Assembly (NCBI GenBank): GCA_046154695.1
Contig: JBJXFI010000386.1
Coordinates: 1 to 25,732 of the forward strand
DNA from: DALYLB01 sp046154695
GTDB taxonomy: Bacteria > Acidobacteriota > Blastocatellia > RBC074
Direction of reading: 5' to 3'
DNA length: 25,732 nucleotides
The translations under genes were made by a program, and so were the position numbers. The notes below the pieces were generated by a model. It saw nothing but the letters and a program-made list of their open reading frames with translations, was not told the DNA's origin and did no database searches. Below are positions 6,633 to 14,913 of the stretch, piece after piece (the first letter of the stretch is position 1; the number at the start of each line of letters is the position of its first letter).

Positions 6633-7655
6633 ATGATCCTGCAACCCGAAGAACTCACGCCGGCCGTTGAGAGGGCGAATCGAATCCTGGAGCAGCTCGA
6701 CCGGATTCTGCTGGGGCGGCCGGACCTGCATCGCCTGGTGCTGGCCGGAATTCTGAGCCGCGGCCACATCCTGTTGGAGGGGCTGCCGGGAGTGGGCAAA
6801 ACAGCGCTGGTGAAGACGCTGGGCGAACTGCTGCATCTGGAGTTCAACCGGGTGCAGTTCACGCCGGACCTGATGCCGAGCGATATTCTTGGGGCGCACA
6901 TTCTGCAGGAAACGGCGGAGGGGCGGCGGACGATGGAGTTCCATCCGGGACCGGTCTTCACGAACCTGCTGCTGGCGGACGAGATCAACCGCGCGTCCCC
7001 GAAGACGCAATCGGCGCTGCTCGAAGCGATGCAGGAGCGATCGGTGACGCTGCTTGGAACAACGCGCCCGCTGCCCGATCCCTTCTTCGTGCTGGCTTCG
7101 CAGAACCCGATCGAGCTCGAAGGCACCTATCCTCTCCCCGAGGCGCAGCTCGACCGGTTTCTCTTCAAGCTGCGGGTGACGGGCGCGGATGTGGACGCCC
7201 TCGATCAGATCATCTCCACGCGGCGGCGGGGAGAGGCGCCCGCGCCCGAGTTCAGGATCGGACTGGACGAGTTGCGGGAGATGTTCGCGGCAATGGATCG
7301 CATCTTTCTGCCAAGGGCCGTCTCGCGCTACATCGCGCGGCTCGTCGCCGCCACGCACGCGGATGGGGAGGAGGCGAGCGACGCGGTTCAGAGCTACGTC
7401 AGCTATGGCGGCTCGCCGCGCGCGGCCATTGCGCTCGCCGAGGCCGCGCGCGCCTTCGCGATGCTCGCCGGCCGGCCCGCCGTGGGCTTCGATGACGTCA
7501 AGGCCGTCGTCCTGCCGGTTCTCAATCATCGCCTGGTTCTCAATTACAAGGCCCGCTTCGACGGCGCGTCCGCCGCGGCCATCATCGGCGGCCTGCTCGC
7601 CGATCTGAACGAGACGGGAATCGAGCTGCCCGCGGACGTGCGCATCGAGGCATGA
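6633..7655 (+). CDS. MoxR family AAA+ ATPase
   Basis: The 340-residue AAA+ protein has Walker A GLPGVGKT (50-57), Walker B LLLADEI with the family sequence ADEINRASPKTQSALLEAM (116-133), sensor-1 Asn in ASQNPIE (158) and the AQLDRF arginine (175), all characteristic of MoxR. A helical lid domain follows. MoxR proteins act as chaperone-like ATPases that mature or activate partner complexes, usually together with VWA proteins. The DUF58 and VWA partners are encoded downstream in the same operon. The stop codon overlaps an upstream in-frame ATG of the next gene (ATGA), so translation is probably coupled. No clear ribosome binding site precedes its own ATG. Confidence 0.95.
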   Translation: MILQPEELTPAVERANRILEQLDRILLGRPDLHRLVLAGILSRGHILLEGLPGVGKTALVKTLGELLHLEFNRVQFTPDLMPSDILGAHILQETAEGRRTMEFHPGPVFTNLLLADEINRASPKTQSALLEAMQERSVTLLGTTRPLPDPFFVLASQNPIELEGTYPLPEAQLDRFLFKLRVTGADVDALDQIISTRRRGEAPAPEFRIGLDELREMFAAMDRIFLPRAVSRYIARLVAATHADGEEASDAVQSYVSYGGSPRAAIALAEAARAFAMLAGRPAVGFDDVKAVVLPVLNHRLVLNYKARFDGASAAAIIGGLLADLNETGIELPADVRIEA

Positions 7656-7660
7656 GGAGG
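7654..7660 (+). promoter_or_regulatory. Shine-Dalgarno site that sets the start at 7667
   Basis: GAGGAGG lies six bases before ATG 7667. The in-frame ATG at 7652 would place this site inside the coding sequence. The later start also gives a cleaner signal peptide. Confidence 0.75.
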
Positions 7661-7666
7661 TTTCGC

Positions 7667-9463
7667 ATGGAGTTCCCCGCTTTCGCGATGACGCTGCGCG
7701 GACTGCTGATCGCGGCGTCGCTCTCCGCGGCCGTCTTCGCGGCGGACTTCGGCGATGTTTCGGTGCGAATCGAGGTCGTTTTAGGCGGGGAGAACGGGCG
7801 GAATCGGTCCGAGGCAACCGAGTATCGCGCGATCATCGTCAACCGATCGCCGGCGAGATCGCACCGGGTGACGGTCATCCTGCGGGGCGCCAATATCGTT
7901 CAGCGGGCGGTTGAGGTCGCCCCCGCATCGTCGGCGACGCTCTCTCTGATCTCGACACAACCCTTATACAACGATGCCTTGGTGGAGATCGACGGGGATC
8001 GCAAGGAAGACGGCGTGGAGATCGATCGTTCCCGCATCAATGCCTGGACCAAGAGCGCAAAAAACGAATATTTTTTGCTTGTCTGCGGCGAGCTCGACCG
8101 GCGCGGCCTGATGACGGAGCCGGAGGTGATCGAGGGGCTCAAGAACGCGGGCGGCGACTCGGAGATCGCCTATTTGAAATATCAGTTTCCGCCGCGGGAA
8201 TGGAGCCTCAACTGGATGAGCTACACGGGCTTCGATGTCGTGATGCTCACAGCCGAGGAGTTCGCCGCGATGCCGGAAGAGCTGCGCTTGACGCTGCTGC
8301 GATATGTCGAGTCGGGCGGCTCGTTGTTTATGGTCGGGGACTGGAATCCACCCGCCCCCTGGCTGGGGCGCCGCGCCATCCTGCGCGACGATGGATCGTT
8401 CGAAAATGTGATCGACGAGCAGCGCACGATCTCCGGCGATCAGGTGCGGGTCTGCTATATCGGCTTCGGCCAGATATGCGCGACCGGCTCCCGGGATCCG
8501 AGGCGATTTCCGAAGCCGCTCTGGCAGGCGATCAAGGACGATTGGCGGAGTTCGCCGGCGGGCAAGTCCTATTGGATGGTCAACGATCTGAATAACGACT
8601 TCCCGGTCGCGGATCAGTTCGGAGTGCCGGTGCGCGGCCTGTTCGCGTTGATGCTGTTGTTCGTGATCGTCATCGGACCGCTCAATCTCTTCTGGCTGGG
8701 GATGCGAAAGAAGCGGATTCACATGCTCTGGACGGTGCCGGCGATCGCGGTGCTCGCCTGCCTGGCGGTCGCCGGCTTCGCATTGTTCCGGGAGGGGCTG
8801 GCGGCCACCTTCCGGACGGAAGCCTTCACGATTCTCGACGAGCGCGCGCACCGCGCGACGACGATCGGCTGGATGGGCTTTTATACGGCGGTCACGCCGG
8901 GCGAGGGGCTCCATTTCAGCAGCGAGGCGATGGTGGATCCATTGATTCCGGAATCGATGAACTATCGGGGCGGCGACCAGTATCGGGTGATCGATCTGAC
9001 GAACGACACGCATCTGGCGTCGGGCTGGGTGGCGTCGCGGATCCCCGCCTTCTTCAAGCTCCGCAAAAGCGAGACGCGCCGGGAGCGATTGACCCTCCGC
9101 GCCGAGGCGAACGGGGCCGTCATCGTGGTCAACGGGCTGGGCGCGGAGCTTCGCCAGCTCTGGTACGCCGATCGAAACGGAAAGCTTCATTCCGCCACTG
9201 CAATCGCGGCCGGCGCGCAGGCGCGGCTGACGCCCGCCGGGGACCCTGCCGGAGACAGACCGCGTGCGCTGCGCGATCTGTTCGCCAACGCAGATTGGCT
9301 GTCGGGGCTGAAAACGATCGAATCCCGCCCCGCGCAGGCGCTTCTGCCGGGAAGCTATCTCGCCCTGGTGGATCGATCGCCCTTCCTCGAAGAGCCGCTC
9401 GCCGGAATCGAGGCGCGCAGGGGGCGCTCGTTCATCTACGGAATCAGCGCGGAAGGAAAATAG
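7667..9463 (+). CDS. Exported membrane protein with GATase-like region
   Basis: The 598-residue protein has a signal sequence (about 8-26, ending VFAAD), a beta-rich domain (30-125), then a region of about 130-260 with the pattern GFDVVMLTAEEFAAMPEELRLTLLRYVESGGSLFMVGDW. This is the look of class I glutamine-amidotransferase-like (flavodoxin-type) folds; no catalytic Cys-His-Glu set is evident. Two TM helices follow (about 324-345 and 353-373), then a beta-rich C-terminal domain (380-598). Large exported proteins of this design often accompany MoxR-DUF58-VWA genes; their function is not known. It overlaps or abuts MoxR and is followed after 21 bases by the ABC ATPase, so it belongs to the same unit. 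The periplasmic orientation is inferred from the signal peptide. Confidence 0.75.
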   Translation: MEFPAFAMTLRGLLIAASLSAAVFAADFGDVSVRIEVVLGGENGRNRSEATEYRAIIVNRSPARSHRVTVILRGANIVQRAVEVAPASSATLSLISTQPLYNDALVEIDGDRKEDGVEIDRSRINAWTKSAKNEYFLLVCGELDRRGLMTEPEVIEGLKNAGGDSEIAYLKYQFPPREWSLNWMSYTGFDVVMLTAEEFAAMPEELRLTLLRYVESGGSLFMVGDWNPPAPWLGRRAILRDDGSFENVIDEQRTISGDQVRVCYIGFGQICATGSRDPRRFPKPLWQAIKDDWRSSPAGKSYWMVNDLNNDFPVADQFGVPVRGLFALMLLFVIVIGPLNLFWLGMRKKRIHMLWTVPAIAVLACLAVAGFALFREGLAATFRTEAFTILDERAHRATTIGWMGFYTAVTPGEGLHFSSEAMVDPLIPESMNYRGGDQYRVIDLTNDTHLASGWVASRIPAFFKLRKSETRRERLTLRAEANGAVIVVNGLGAELRQLWYADRNGKLHSATAIAAGAQARLTPAGDPAGDRPRALRDLFANADWLSGLKTIESRPAQALLPGSYLALVDRSPFLEEPLAGIEARRGRSFIYGISAEGK

Positions 9464-9484
9464 GCTCGGAGTTCAAGGAATGGA

Positions 9485-10414
9485 ATGAAAGTCGAGGTCG
9501 TCAATCTCAGAAAGCATTTCGGCGCGACGGAGGCGGTAAGGGAGGTCTCGTTCGCGTTCGAGAGCGGGCAGGTCGTCGGTTTCGTGGGTCCGAACGGGGC
9601 AGGCAAGACGACGACCATGCGCATTCTGGCGACGCTGGAGGAGCCGACAGGCGGGGACGCCCTGATTGACGGCGTCTCGGTTGTCGAGGAGCCCGAGCGG
9701 GCGCGCCGCCTGGTGGGCTATGTGCCCGACTCCCTGCCGACGCACGGGGATATGTCGGTCCGCGAGTACCTGGATTTTTTCGCGCGGGCCTATCAGCTCA
9801 GGGGACGCCATCGGGAGCAGGTCGTGGAGAGCGTGGAGGCGTTCACGAACCTGACGGGGATCCGGGACAAGATGCTGGTGGCGCTGTCGAAGGGGATGAA
9901 GCAGCGCGTGAGCCTGGCGCGGGCGCTGCTGCACGATCCGCCGGTGATGATCATGGACGAGCCGGCGGCGGCGCTCGACCCGCGGGCGCGCATCGAGCTG
10001 CGCGAGCTGCTCCGCGTCCTCTCGTCGCGGGGAAAGGCGATCCTCATCAGCTCGCACATCCTGACGGAGCTGGCGGAGATCTGCCACGCGGCCGTGATCA
10101 TCGAGCAGGGGCGGATTCTGATGGCGGGGGCGATGGGCGATCTGCTGGCCCACAGCACCCCGCACCGCACGGTGCTGATCCGCGTGGTCGATCGGGCGGA
10201 GCAGCTTCATCGTGAACTGCTCGAAACGCCCGGCATCGAGCGGGCGCGGTTCTCGGGCAACGAAATCGCGGCCGAGATGACCGGCGGCGATGACGCATGC
10301 GCCGCGCTGCTCGTCCGGCTCGTCGGGCATGGCCACTCGATCATCGAGTTCCGGCAGCAGCGCGCCAATCTCGAAGAGGTCTTCATGAACGCCACGAAAG
10401 GAGCCGTCCAGTGA
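9485..10414 (+). CDS. ABC transporter ATP-binding protein
   Basis: The 309-residue protein has Walker A GPNGAGKT (35-42), the signature LSKGMKQR (134-141), Walker B VMIMDE (154-159) and the H-loop ISSH (His 191). The Q-loop position reads GYVPD, as in the GldA/CcmA-type subgroup that pairs with ABC-2 permeases. A C-terminal extension (about 225-309) with a small beta domain is usual for this group. AAGGA lies five bases before the ATG. Its stop overlaps the GTG start of the permease (GTGA), so the two are translationally coupled and form one transporter. The substrate is unknown. Confidence 0.93.
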   Translation: MKVEVVNLRKHFGATEAVREVSFAFESGQVVGFVGPNGAGKTTTMRILATLEEPTGGDALIDGVSVVEEPERARRLVGYVPDSLPTHGDMSVREYLDFFARAYQLRGRHREQVVESVEAFTNLTGIRDKMLVALSKGMKQRVSLARALLHDPPVMIMDEPAAALDPRARIELRELLRVLSSRGKAILISSHILTELAEICHAAVIIEQGRILMAGAMGDLLAHSTPHRTVLIRVVDRAEQLHRELLETPGIERARFSGNEIAAEMTGGDDACAALLVRLVGHGHSIIEFRQQRANLEEVFMNATKGAVQ

Positions 10415-11907
10415 CCGCCGAACCCGTCCCCCGAAACGAGGGCGCCGCGTGGAGCGACCGGGTCAACCCGATCGTGATCAAGGAGCTTCGCCAGGCCGTG
10501 CGGAGCCGGTTCGTGGTCGCGGCCCTGCTTACCCTGCTCGTCGTTCAACTCGCCGCAATGGGCCTGTATCTGTTGACGGCCGCGGGATCGATCCTCGATT
10601 TCACCGCGGGGCGAAGCGCGTTTCTCCTGCTCTACGCGATTCTGCTGGCTGTCAGCCTGCTCTTTGTGCCGCTCTATACGGCCCTGCGGCTGGCGGCCGA
10701 GCGATCCGACAGCAACGTCGATCTGCTCTTCATCACGACGATCAAACCCCGGAGCATCATCGCGGGCAAGATGCTGGCGGCCTTCATGCTGACGCTGCTG
10801 ATTTTCAGCGCCTGCACGCCGTTTATGACCTTTACCTTTTTCCTGCGGGGAATCGACCTTTTGTCGATCTTCGCGGCGCTGGGCTTCGGCTTCACCGTGG
10901 TTCTCGCGTGCACGCAGATGGCGGTTCTGCTCGCCAGCCTGCCGTTGAACCGGGCGTTCAAGGCGGCGCTCGGCGTCTTCGCGCTGATCATCCTGACGGG
11001 ATTCTATTTCGCGATTCTCTCGTGGATCGGGCGGGTGCTGTTCGGCTCGCCGTACGCGGTCGCGGCATTCTGGAAGACGATGATCATCCTGTTGACGATC
11101 ATCGTCTTCCTGGCCGGGCTGTGTTTCGCGATCTCGGCCGCCCTGACCATGCCGGTGGCGGCGAACCGGGCGCCGATCGTGCGCCTGTTCGTCACCGGCG
11201 CGTGGGCGCTCGTCGGCGCGGCGGCGGTGATCGACAGCCAGGTCGGGAAGCGGCACGACTCCGTGATGGGATGGCAGATCCTCTTCAACCTCGTCTTCGC
11301 CGCATCGCTTCTGGCGGCGGTCAGCGAGCGCGACCGGCCGGGGGCGCGCGTGCTTCGCGCCGTGCCGCGTTCCCCGGCGAAGCGGGCCATCTCCTTCCTC
11401 TTTTACAGCGGCGCGGCAAGCGGGCTCGCCTGGACCGCGACGATGATTCCGTTGACGCTCGGGCTGGCCTGGGGATGGGTCCGCCTCTTCCCCAGCCGAA
11501 ACGGGTTCCAGGATCTGGCCGGGAGCGTAAAGTGGCTCGGCGGAATGAACCTCTATTTTTTCTGTTATGCGCTGAGCGGCGCGCTGCTGCGCCGCCACCT
11601 GTTGAAGCGAATCGGAGGGCAATGGACGTGGATCATCAGCGTGGCGCTGATGATCCTGGGCATCGTTCTGCCCGCGATGGTCGGTTACCTTCTCTTCTCC
11701 GGCGACAAGTGGTGGATGGAAGACCTGGGCCCCTGGTTCGTCGGCAATCCCTTCGCCTGGAGCGTCAAGGACCACCGCCGGCTCTATTTCTCGGTGGCGG
11801 GCGCCTGGGCGGTGCTGGCGGCGGCGTTCAGCCTGCCCTGGTTTCTGGAGCGCGCGCAATCGTTCGGAGTTCCGCCTTCAGGCGGTCGGTCTTTGCCGGA
11901 TGAATAA
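10411..11907 (+). CDS. ABC-2 type transporter permease
   Basis: I start this gene at GTG 10411, overlapping the ATPase stop, which gives 498 residues beginning VTAEPVPRNEG; the upstream open frame is only the shadow of the ATPase gene. The family hallmark NPIVIKELRQAVRSR near the N-terminus is followed by about ten hydrophobic helices. ABC-2 permeases of this type serve in export of polysaccharides, drugs or envelope components, or in gliding-like machinery. The C-terminus is odd: the final 15 or so residues (SFGVPPSGGRSLPDE) are encoded by the R2 repeat at 11863-11894, so the ancestral stop codon was probably lost or moved when the repeat arrived. The last eight bases overlap the DUF58 start. 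Confidence 0.9.
   Translation: MTAEPVPRNEGAAWSDRVNPIVIKELRQAVRSRFVVAALLTLLVVQLAAMGLYLLTAAGSILDFTAGRSAFLLLYAILLAVSLLFVPLYTALRLAAERSDSNVDLLFITTIKPRSIIAGKMLAAFMLTLLIFSACTPFMTFTFFLRGIDLLSIFAALGFGFTVVLACTQMAVLLASLPLNRAFKAALGVFALIILTGFYFAILSWIGRVLFGSPYAVAAFWKTMIILLTIIVFLAGLCFAISAALTMPVAANRAPIVRLFVTGAWALVGAAAVIDSQVGKRHDSVMGWQILFNLVFAASLLAAVSERDRPGARVLRAVPRSPAKRAISFLFYSGAASGLAWTATMIPLTLGLAWGWVRLFPSRNGFQDLAGSVKWLGGMNLYFFCYALSGALLRRHLLKRIGGQWTWIISVALMILGIVLPAMVGYLLFSGDKWWMEDLGPWFVGNPFAWSVKDHRRLYFSVAGAWAVLAAAFSLPWFLERAQSFGVPPSGGRSLPDE
11863..11894 (+). repeat. R2 short repeat inside the permease 3' end
   Basis: These 32 bases are identical to 14539-14570, and the identity extends two bases further upstream. 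The core CCGCC-TTCA-GGCGG is a hairpin. The repeat is read in frame as FGVPPSGGRSL at the C-terminus of the permease. Confidence 0.85.
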
Positions 11908-12769
11908 CGACGATCGAACAGCATTGCTCGAAGGCGAGCGCGCCGGAATGCGGTATGCGCTGGCGCCGCCGCGAACGACCACGGCGCGAAGCGCGGGGCT
12001 GCATGCGGGGCGGCAGGCGGGCGCCTCGCTCGAGTTCCGGGAGCATCGCGAATACCAGCCGGGGGACGACCTGCGGCGGATCGACTGGAACGCCTTCGCC
12101 CGCTCGGACAAGCTGTCGGTCAAGCTGCATCGCGAGGAGATCAGCCCGCACATCGATATCGTGCTCGACGGATCGCGTTCGATGGGGCTCGAAGGGACGG
12201 CGAAGGCGCGGGCGGCGATCGGGCTGGCGGGCGTCTTCGCCGTCGCCGCCGGAAACGCCGGCTTTTCGCATCGCGCATGGCTGGCGCGCGCGCGGTGCGA
12301 GCCGGTCGTCAACGGCGGGCTGCGGCCGGCGAACTGGGGATCGATCGATCTCGATTACGCCGGCAGCCCGGCGGAGGGGCTGATGAAACCCGCGGCGTCG
12401 TTTCGACGGCAGGGGATGCGAATGCTGATCAGCGACCTGCTCTGGATGGCCGAGCCGTCGACGATCCTGCGGCGGCTGGCCGAGGGCGCATGCGGCGTGA
12501 TCGTCGCGCACCTGCTGGCCGAGGACGATCTGCGGCCCGTCGAACGCGGCCGCGCCCGGCTGGTCGACGCCGAGACCGGAGAGCAGCGGGAGGTCTTCAT
12601 CGACGACGCGGCGATTGGCCGGTATCGCGAGGCGCTGGCGCGCCATCGACAGTCCTGGGACCAGGCCTGCCGGCAGGCGGGCGCCGTGCTGATCCCGCTC
12701 GTCGCCGAGAATCTCGCCGCCGATTGGAACCTGGAAGCCTTTGTAAAGGCCGAACTGTTGAACGCCTGA
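11900..12769 (+). CDS. DUF58 domain protein
   Basis: The 289-residue protein has the DUF58 signature YQPGDDLRRIDWN (52-64) followed by a VWA-like fold beginning HIDIVLDGSRSM, in which Asp90, Ser92 and Ser94 form a DxSxS metal-site motif. No TM helix is present, unlike many longer DUF58 proteins. DUF58 proteins are standard partners of MoxR ATPases. The start overlaps the permease by eight bases, and the stop TGA overlaps the next ATG by one base, indicating coupled translation within the operon. A metal-dependent protein interaction role in the cytoplasm is likely. Confidence 0.92.
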   Translation: MNNDDRTALLEGERAGMRYALAPPRTTTARSAGLHAGRQAGASLEFREHREYQPGDDLRRIDWNAFARSDKLSVKLHREEISPHIDIVLDGSRSMGLEGTAKARAAIGLAGVFAVAAGNAGFSHRAWLARARCEPVVNGGLRPANWGSIDLDYAGSPAEGLMKPAASFRRQGMRMLISDLLWMAEPSTILRRLAEGACGVIVAHLLAEDDLRPVERGRARLVDAETGEQREVFIDDAAIGRYREALARHRQSWDQACRQAGAVLIPLVAENLAADWNLEAFVKAELLNA

Positions 12770-14583
12770 TGCCCGTCTTCACTCTTCCATTCGCATTCAT
12801 CGCTTTGGCGCTGGCGATTCCCGCGCTGGCGGCCATTTATTGGCTGCGCAATCGCGCGCGGGAGCGGCGCGTGTCGAGCCTGCTGCTTTGGCTCGATGAG
12901 CGGCAGCGATGGGAGGGCGGGCGGCGCGTTCATCGGCTGCGAACGCCGCTGCTCTTCTTTCTGGAGCTGCTGGCCATCCTGCTGCTGGCCGCGGCCGCGG
13001 CGGGCCCCTTGCTGCGCGCGGGAGACGCGGCCCGGCCCCTGGTCGTGGTCCTCGACGATTCGTTCTCGATGAGAGCCGGAGCGGCCGAAACCGCGCGGGA
13101 TCGCGCCGTGCGCGCGATCGAGTCCGAGCTGCGCGGCAATCGCTACAATCCGGTCCGCTTCGTTCTTGCCGGGGAGTCTCCGCAACTGCTCGGCGAAGCC
13201 GGCGAGGATGTAGGCGAGGCCCTGCGGCTGCTGCGCGGATGGCATTGCGGCGCGGCGACGGCGAAGCTCGACGAAGCCGTCGCGTTCGGATTCGAACTGG
13301 GCGGGCCGCGCGCGCGCCTTCTGGTCGTGACCGATCACGCGCCGCCGGAGCCCTCCGCCGACGGGCGGCTGCAATGGCGGGCCTTCGGCGCCGCGGCGTC
13401 GAATTTCGCGATCGTCCAGGCCGCGCGCGGCATCCGCGATACGGAGGATCGGGTGATGATCGAGGTGGCCAATCTCGCGCCCTCCCCGGGCGCGACCACG
13501 CTCGAAATCGACTCCGCCGCCGCGCAATCCCTCGCGCTGGCCGCCGGCGAGACGCGGCGCATCGTGCTGACGCTTAAACCCGGCGCGCCGCCGCTTCGGG
13601 CGCGGCTCCGGGAGGATGCGCTTCGCGCGGACAACGAGCTGCTCCTGCTGCCCGACGCGAGGCCGCCCGTTCGCGTGGAGGTTCGAATCAAAGATGCGAC
13701 GCTCCGCTCCCTGACCGAGCGCGCGCTGGAATCGATCGCGGCCGTCACGCGAACCGCGGACCGCCCTGATCTCATGATCACCGACGAGACCGGGGGCTCG
13801 CCCTCAACCGACAACCCGCAATCCTGGACGCTGCATTTGCTGCGCGAACCCGATGCGGCAAGCCTGCTCGGGCCGTTCGTTCTCGATCGGACGCATCCGC
13901 TGACCGAGGGAATCTCGCTCGGCGGCGTCGTATGGGGCGCCGGGCGCTCGGAGCAATTGCCGGGAACGCCGGTCATCACGGCCGGCAACATCCCGCTGCT
14001 GACCGATCTCGATCGCGCGGGCGCGCACGAGCTTCGGCTGAGGTTGCGCCCCGATCTCTCCACGCTTCAAGAGACGCCCACCTGGCCGATCCTGCTCGCC
14101 AACCTCATCGCGTGGCGCGCCGATGCCGCGCCCGGACTCCGCCCGGCCAACATCCGGCTCGGAGAGCAGGCGACGCTCACGCTCGCCCCGGGCATCGACG
14201 CCGTGACGCTCATCGACCCGTCGCGCAATTCGCGGCGGATTCCGGTGGTGGAACGATCGATCGCCCTCCGCGCCGACGCCGTGGGACTGCACGAAATCGA
14301 CGCGGCGGGCATCCGCTTCGCCTTCGCGGCGAACGCCCTGCGCCGCGAGGAATCGGATCTCACACAGGCGGCCTCGGGGCGCTGGGGAAACTGGGCCAAC
14401 GCGGCCTCGCTGCAATGGGAGTATCGCGGCATCGCGTGGGCGCTGCTGTTGATGATACTCATTCTTCTCGGCTTTCACGCCTGGTTGATTCGAAGCAACG
14501 TGGCCCCGCTTGGAGTTCCGCCTTCAGGCGGCTCTTCGTTCGGAGTTCCGCCTTCAGGCGGTCGGTCTTTAGCGAATGGCTGA
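12769..14583 (+). CDS. BatA-like membrane protein with VWA domain
   Basis: The start ATG at 12769 overlaps the DUF58 stop and gives 604 residues; the open frame further upstream is a DUF58 shadow. Residues 1-82 are the BatA-type N-terminal region with two TM helices (about 6-24 and 60-80). Residues 90-210 form a VWA domain with a DxSxS motif (Asp96, Ser98, Ser100 in LDDSFSM) and an Asp in VVTDHAP. A long beta-rich extracytoplasmic segment and a final TM helix (about 557-577) follow. Such proteins partner MoxR ATPases in envelope stress or aerotolerance-type operons. The last 24 or so residues contain two GVPPSGG units encoded by R2 repeats, so the C-terminus is repeat-derived. Confidence 0.88.
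   Translation: MPVFTLPFAFIALALAIPALAAIYWLRNRARERRVSSLLLWLDERQRWEGGRRVHRLRTPLLFFLELLAILLLAAAAAGPLLRAGDAARPLVVVLDDSFSMRAGAAETARDRAVRAIESELRGNRYNPVRFVLAGESPQLLGEAGEDVGEALRLLRGWHCGAATAKLDEAVAFGFELGGPRARLLVVTDHAPPEPSADGRLQWRAFGAAASNFAIVQAARGIRDTEDRVMIEVANLAPSPGATTLEIDSAAAQSLALAAGETRRIVLTLKPGAPPLRARLREDALRADNELLLLPDARPPVRVEVRIKDATLRSLTERALESIAAVTRTADRPDLMITDETGGSPSTDNPQSWTLHLLREPDAASLLGPFVLDRTHPLTEGISLGGVVWGAGRSEQLPGTPVITAGNIPLLTDLDRAGAHELRLRLRPDLSTLQETPTWPILLANLIAWRADAAPGLRPANIRLGEQATLTLAPGIDAVTLIDPSRNSRRIPVVERSIALRADAVGLHEIDAAGIRFAFAANALRREESDLTQAASGRWGNWANAASLQWEYRGIAWALLLMILILLGFHAWLIRSNVAPLGVPPSGGSSFGVPPSGGRSLANG
14510..14570 (+). repeat. Two tandem R2 short repeats at the VWA gene 3' end
   Basis: Unit 1 (14510-14531) and unit 2 (14539-14570) share the core GGAGTTCCGCCTTCAGGCGG. 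Unit 2 is identical to the repeat in the permease gene. Both units are translated in the same frame as GVPPSGG. A related hairpin follows just after the stop (14588-14606, GCCTGAAGGCCAATGGC). Confidence 0.85.
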
Positions 14584-14621
14584 CCCGCCTGAAGGCCAAT
14601 GGCATTAATTTTAGGGGGTGT

Positions 14622-14852
14622 ATTGAAGTTCTTTTGCCTCAACCCGCGAAGCGGGTGGCAGCATATAGCCTGGGGTGAAGGCGAAGCCGGAACCCCAGGT
14701 AAATACGGTTTTCAAGCCCGTGAAACGGGCGACAGCGGACGCTCTGCCGCCCGTTTCACGGGCTTGCGAGCGTTTTCGATGCGGTCCTGGGGCTTACGCC
14801 CCCCGCGATATGCTGTCGCCTGCTTCCCAGGCTGCAAAGATCGAATTTCAAA
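14622..14852 (-). repeat. R1 palindromic repeat, copy B (inverted)
   Basis: This is the reverse complement of copy A over nearly its whole length. The segment 14661-14697 is an exact inverse match to 5001-5037 (37 bases). The central 18-bp inverted repeat is also conserved (14713-14730 with 14749-14766). The end AATTTCAAA is intact (14844-14852), while the other end has drifted (TTGAAGTT, 14623-14630). Small open frames across it are artefacts of the repeat. Confidence 0.85.
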
Positions 14853-14870
14853 AAAAACTCTAAACTTAAC

Positions 14871-14900
14871 GCCATTGGCCTGAAGGCGGAACTCCAAACG
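14871..14900 (-). repeat. R2 short repeat, flanking R1 copy B
   Basis: GCCATTGGCCTGAAGGCGG followed by AACTCC is nearly identical to 5088-5111 and is the inverse of the R2 units at 11863 and 14510. Confidence 0.7.
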
Positions 14901-14913
14901 GTTTCCAACGGGA

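Larger units (their letters stand above)
14584..14913. other. Intergenic region made largely of repeats
   Basis: The 330 bases between the VWA gene and agmatine deiminase consist of an R2-like hairpin with GGCCAATGGC (14584-14606), R1 copy B, and the mirror-image R2 unit with GCCATTGGCC (14871-14900). The two GCCAATGGC-type flanks are inverted relative to each other, so the whole block is roughly symmetric. No promoter for the downstream gene is obvious. Confidence 0.7.

Noticed and set aside
10297..10410. Upstream extension of the permease open frame
   Set aside because: Lies inside the ABC ATPase gene, is Arg/Ala-rich, and the GTG at 10411 in a GTGA overlap is the natural start.
10207..11859. 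550-codon minus-strand open frame opposite the permease
   Set aside because: Arg/Glu/Gln/Asp-rich antisense shadow, typical of GC-rich DNA opposite hydrophobic genes; no domain is recognisable.
12277..12768. Upstream extension of the VWA protein open frame
   Set aside because: Entirely within the DUF58 gene in another frame; ATG 12769 overlaps the DUF58 stop and begins a proper hydrophobic BatA-type N-terminus.
5141..14583. Interpretation of the MoxR operon as an anti-phage defence system
   Set aside because: No nuclease, toxin, protease or nucleotide-signalling domain is visible; MoxR-VWA sets do occur in defence loci, but here the partners are envelope and transport proteins.
14599..14883. 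Small open frames across the second repeat block
   Set aside because: Same R1-derived peptide segments as at copy A; they follow the repeat, not a gene.
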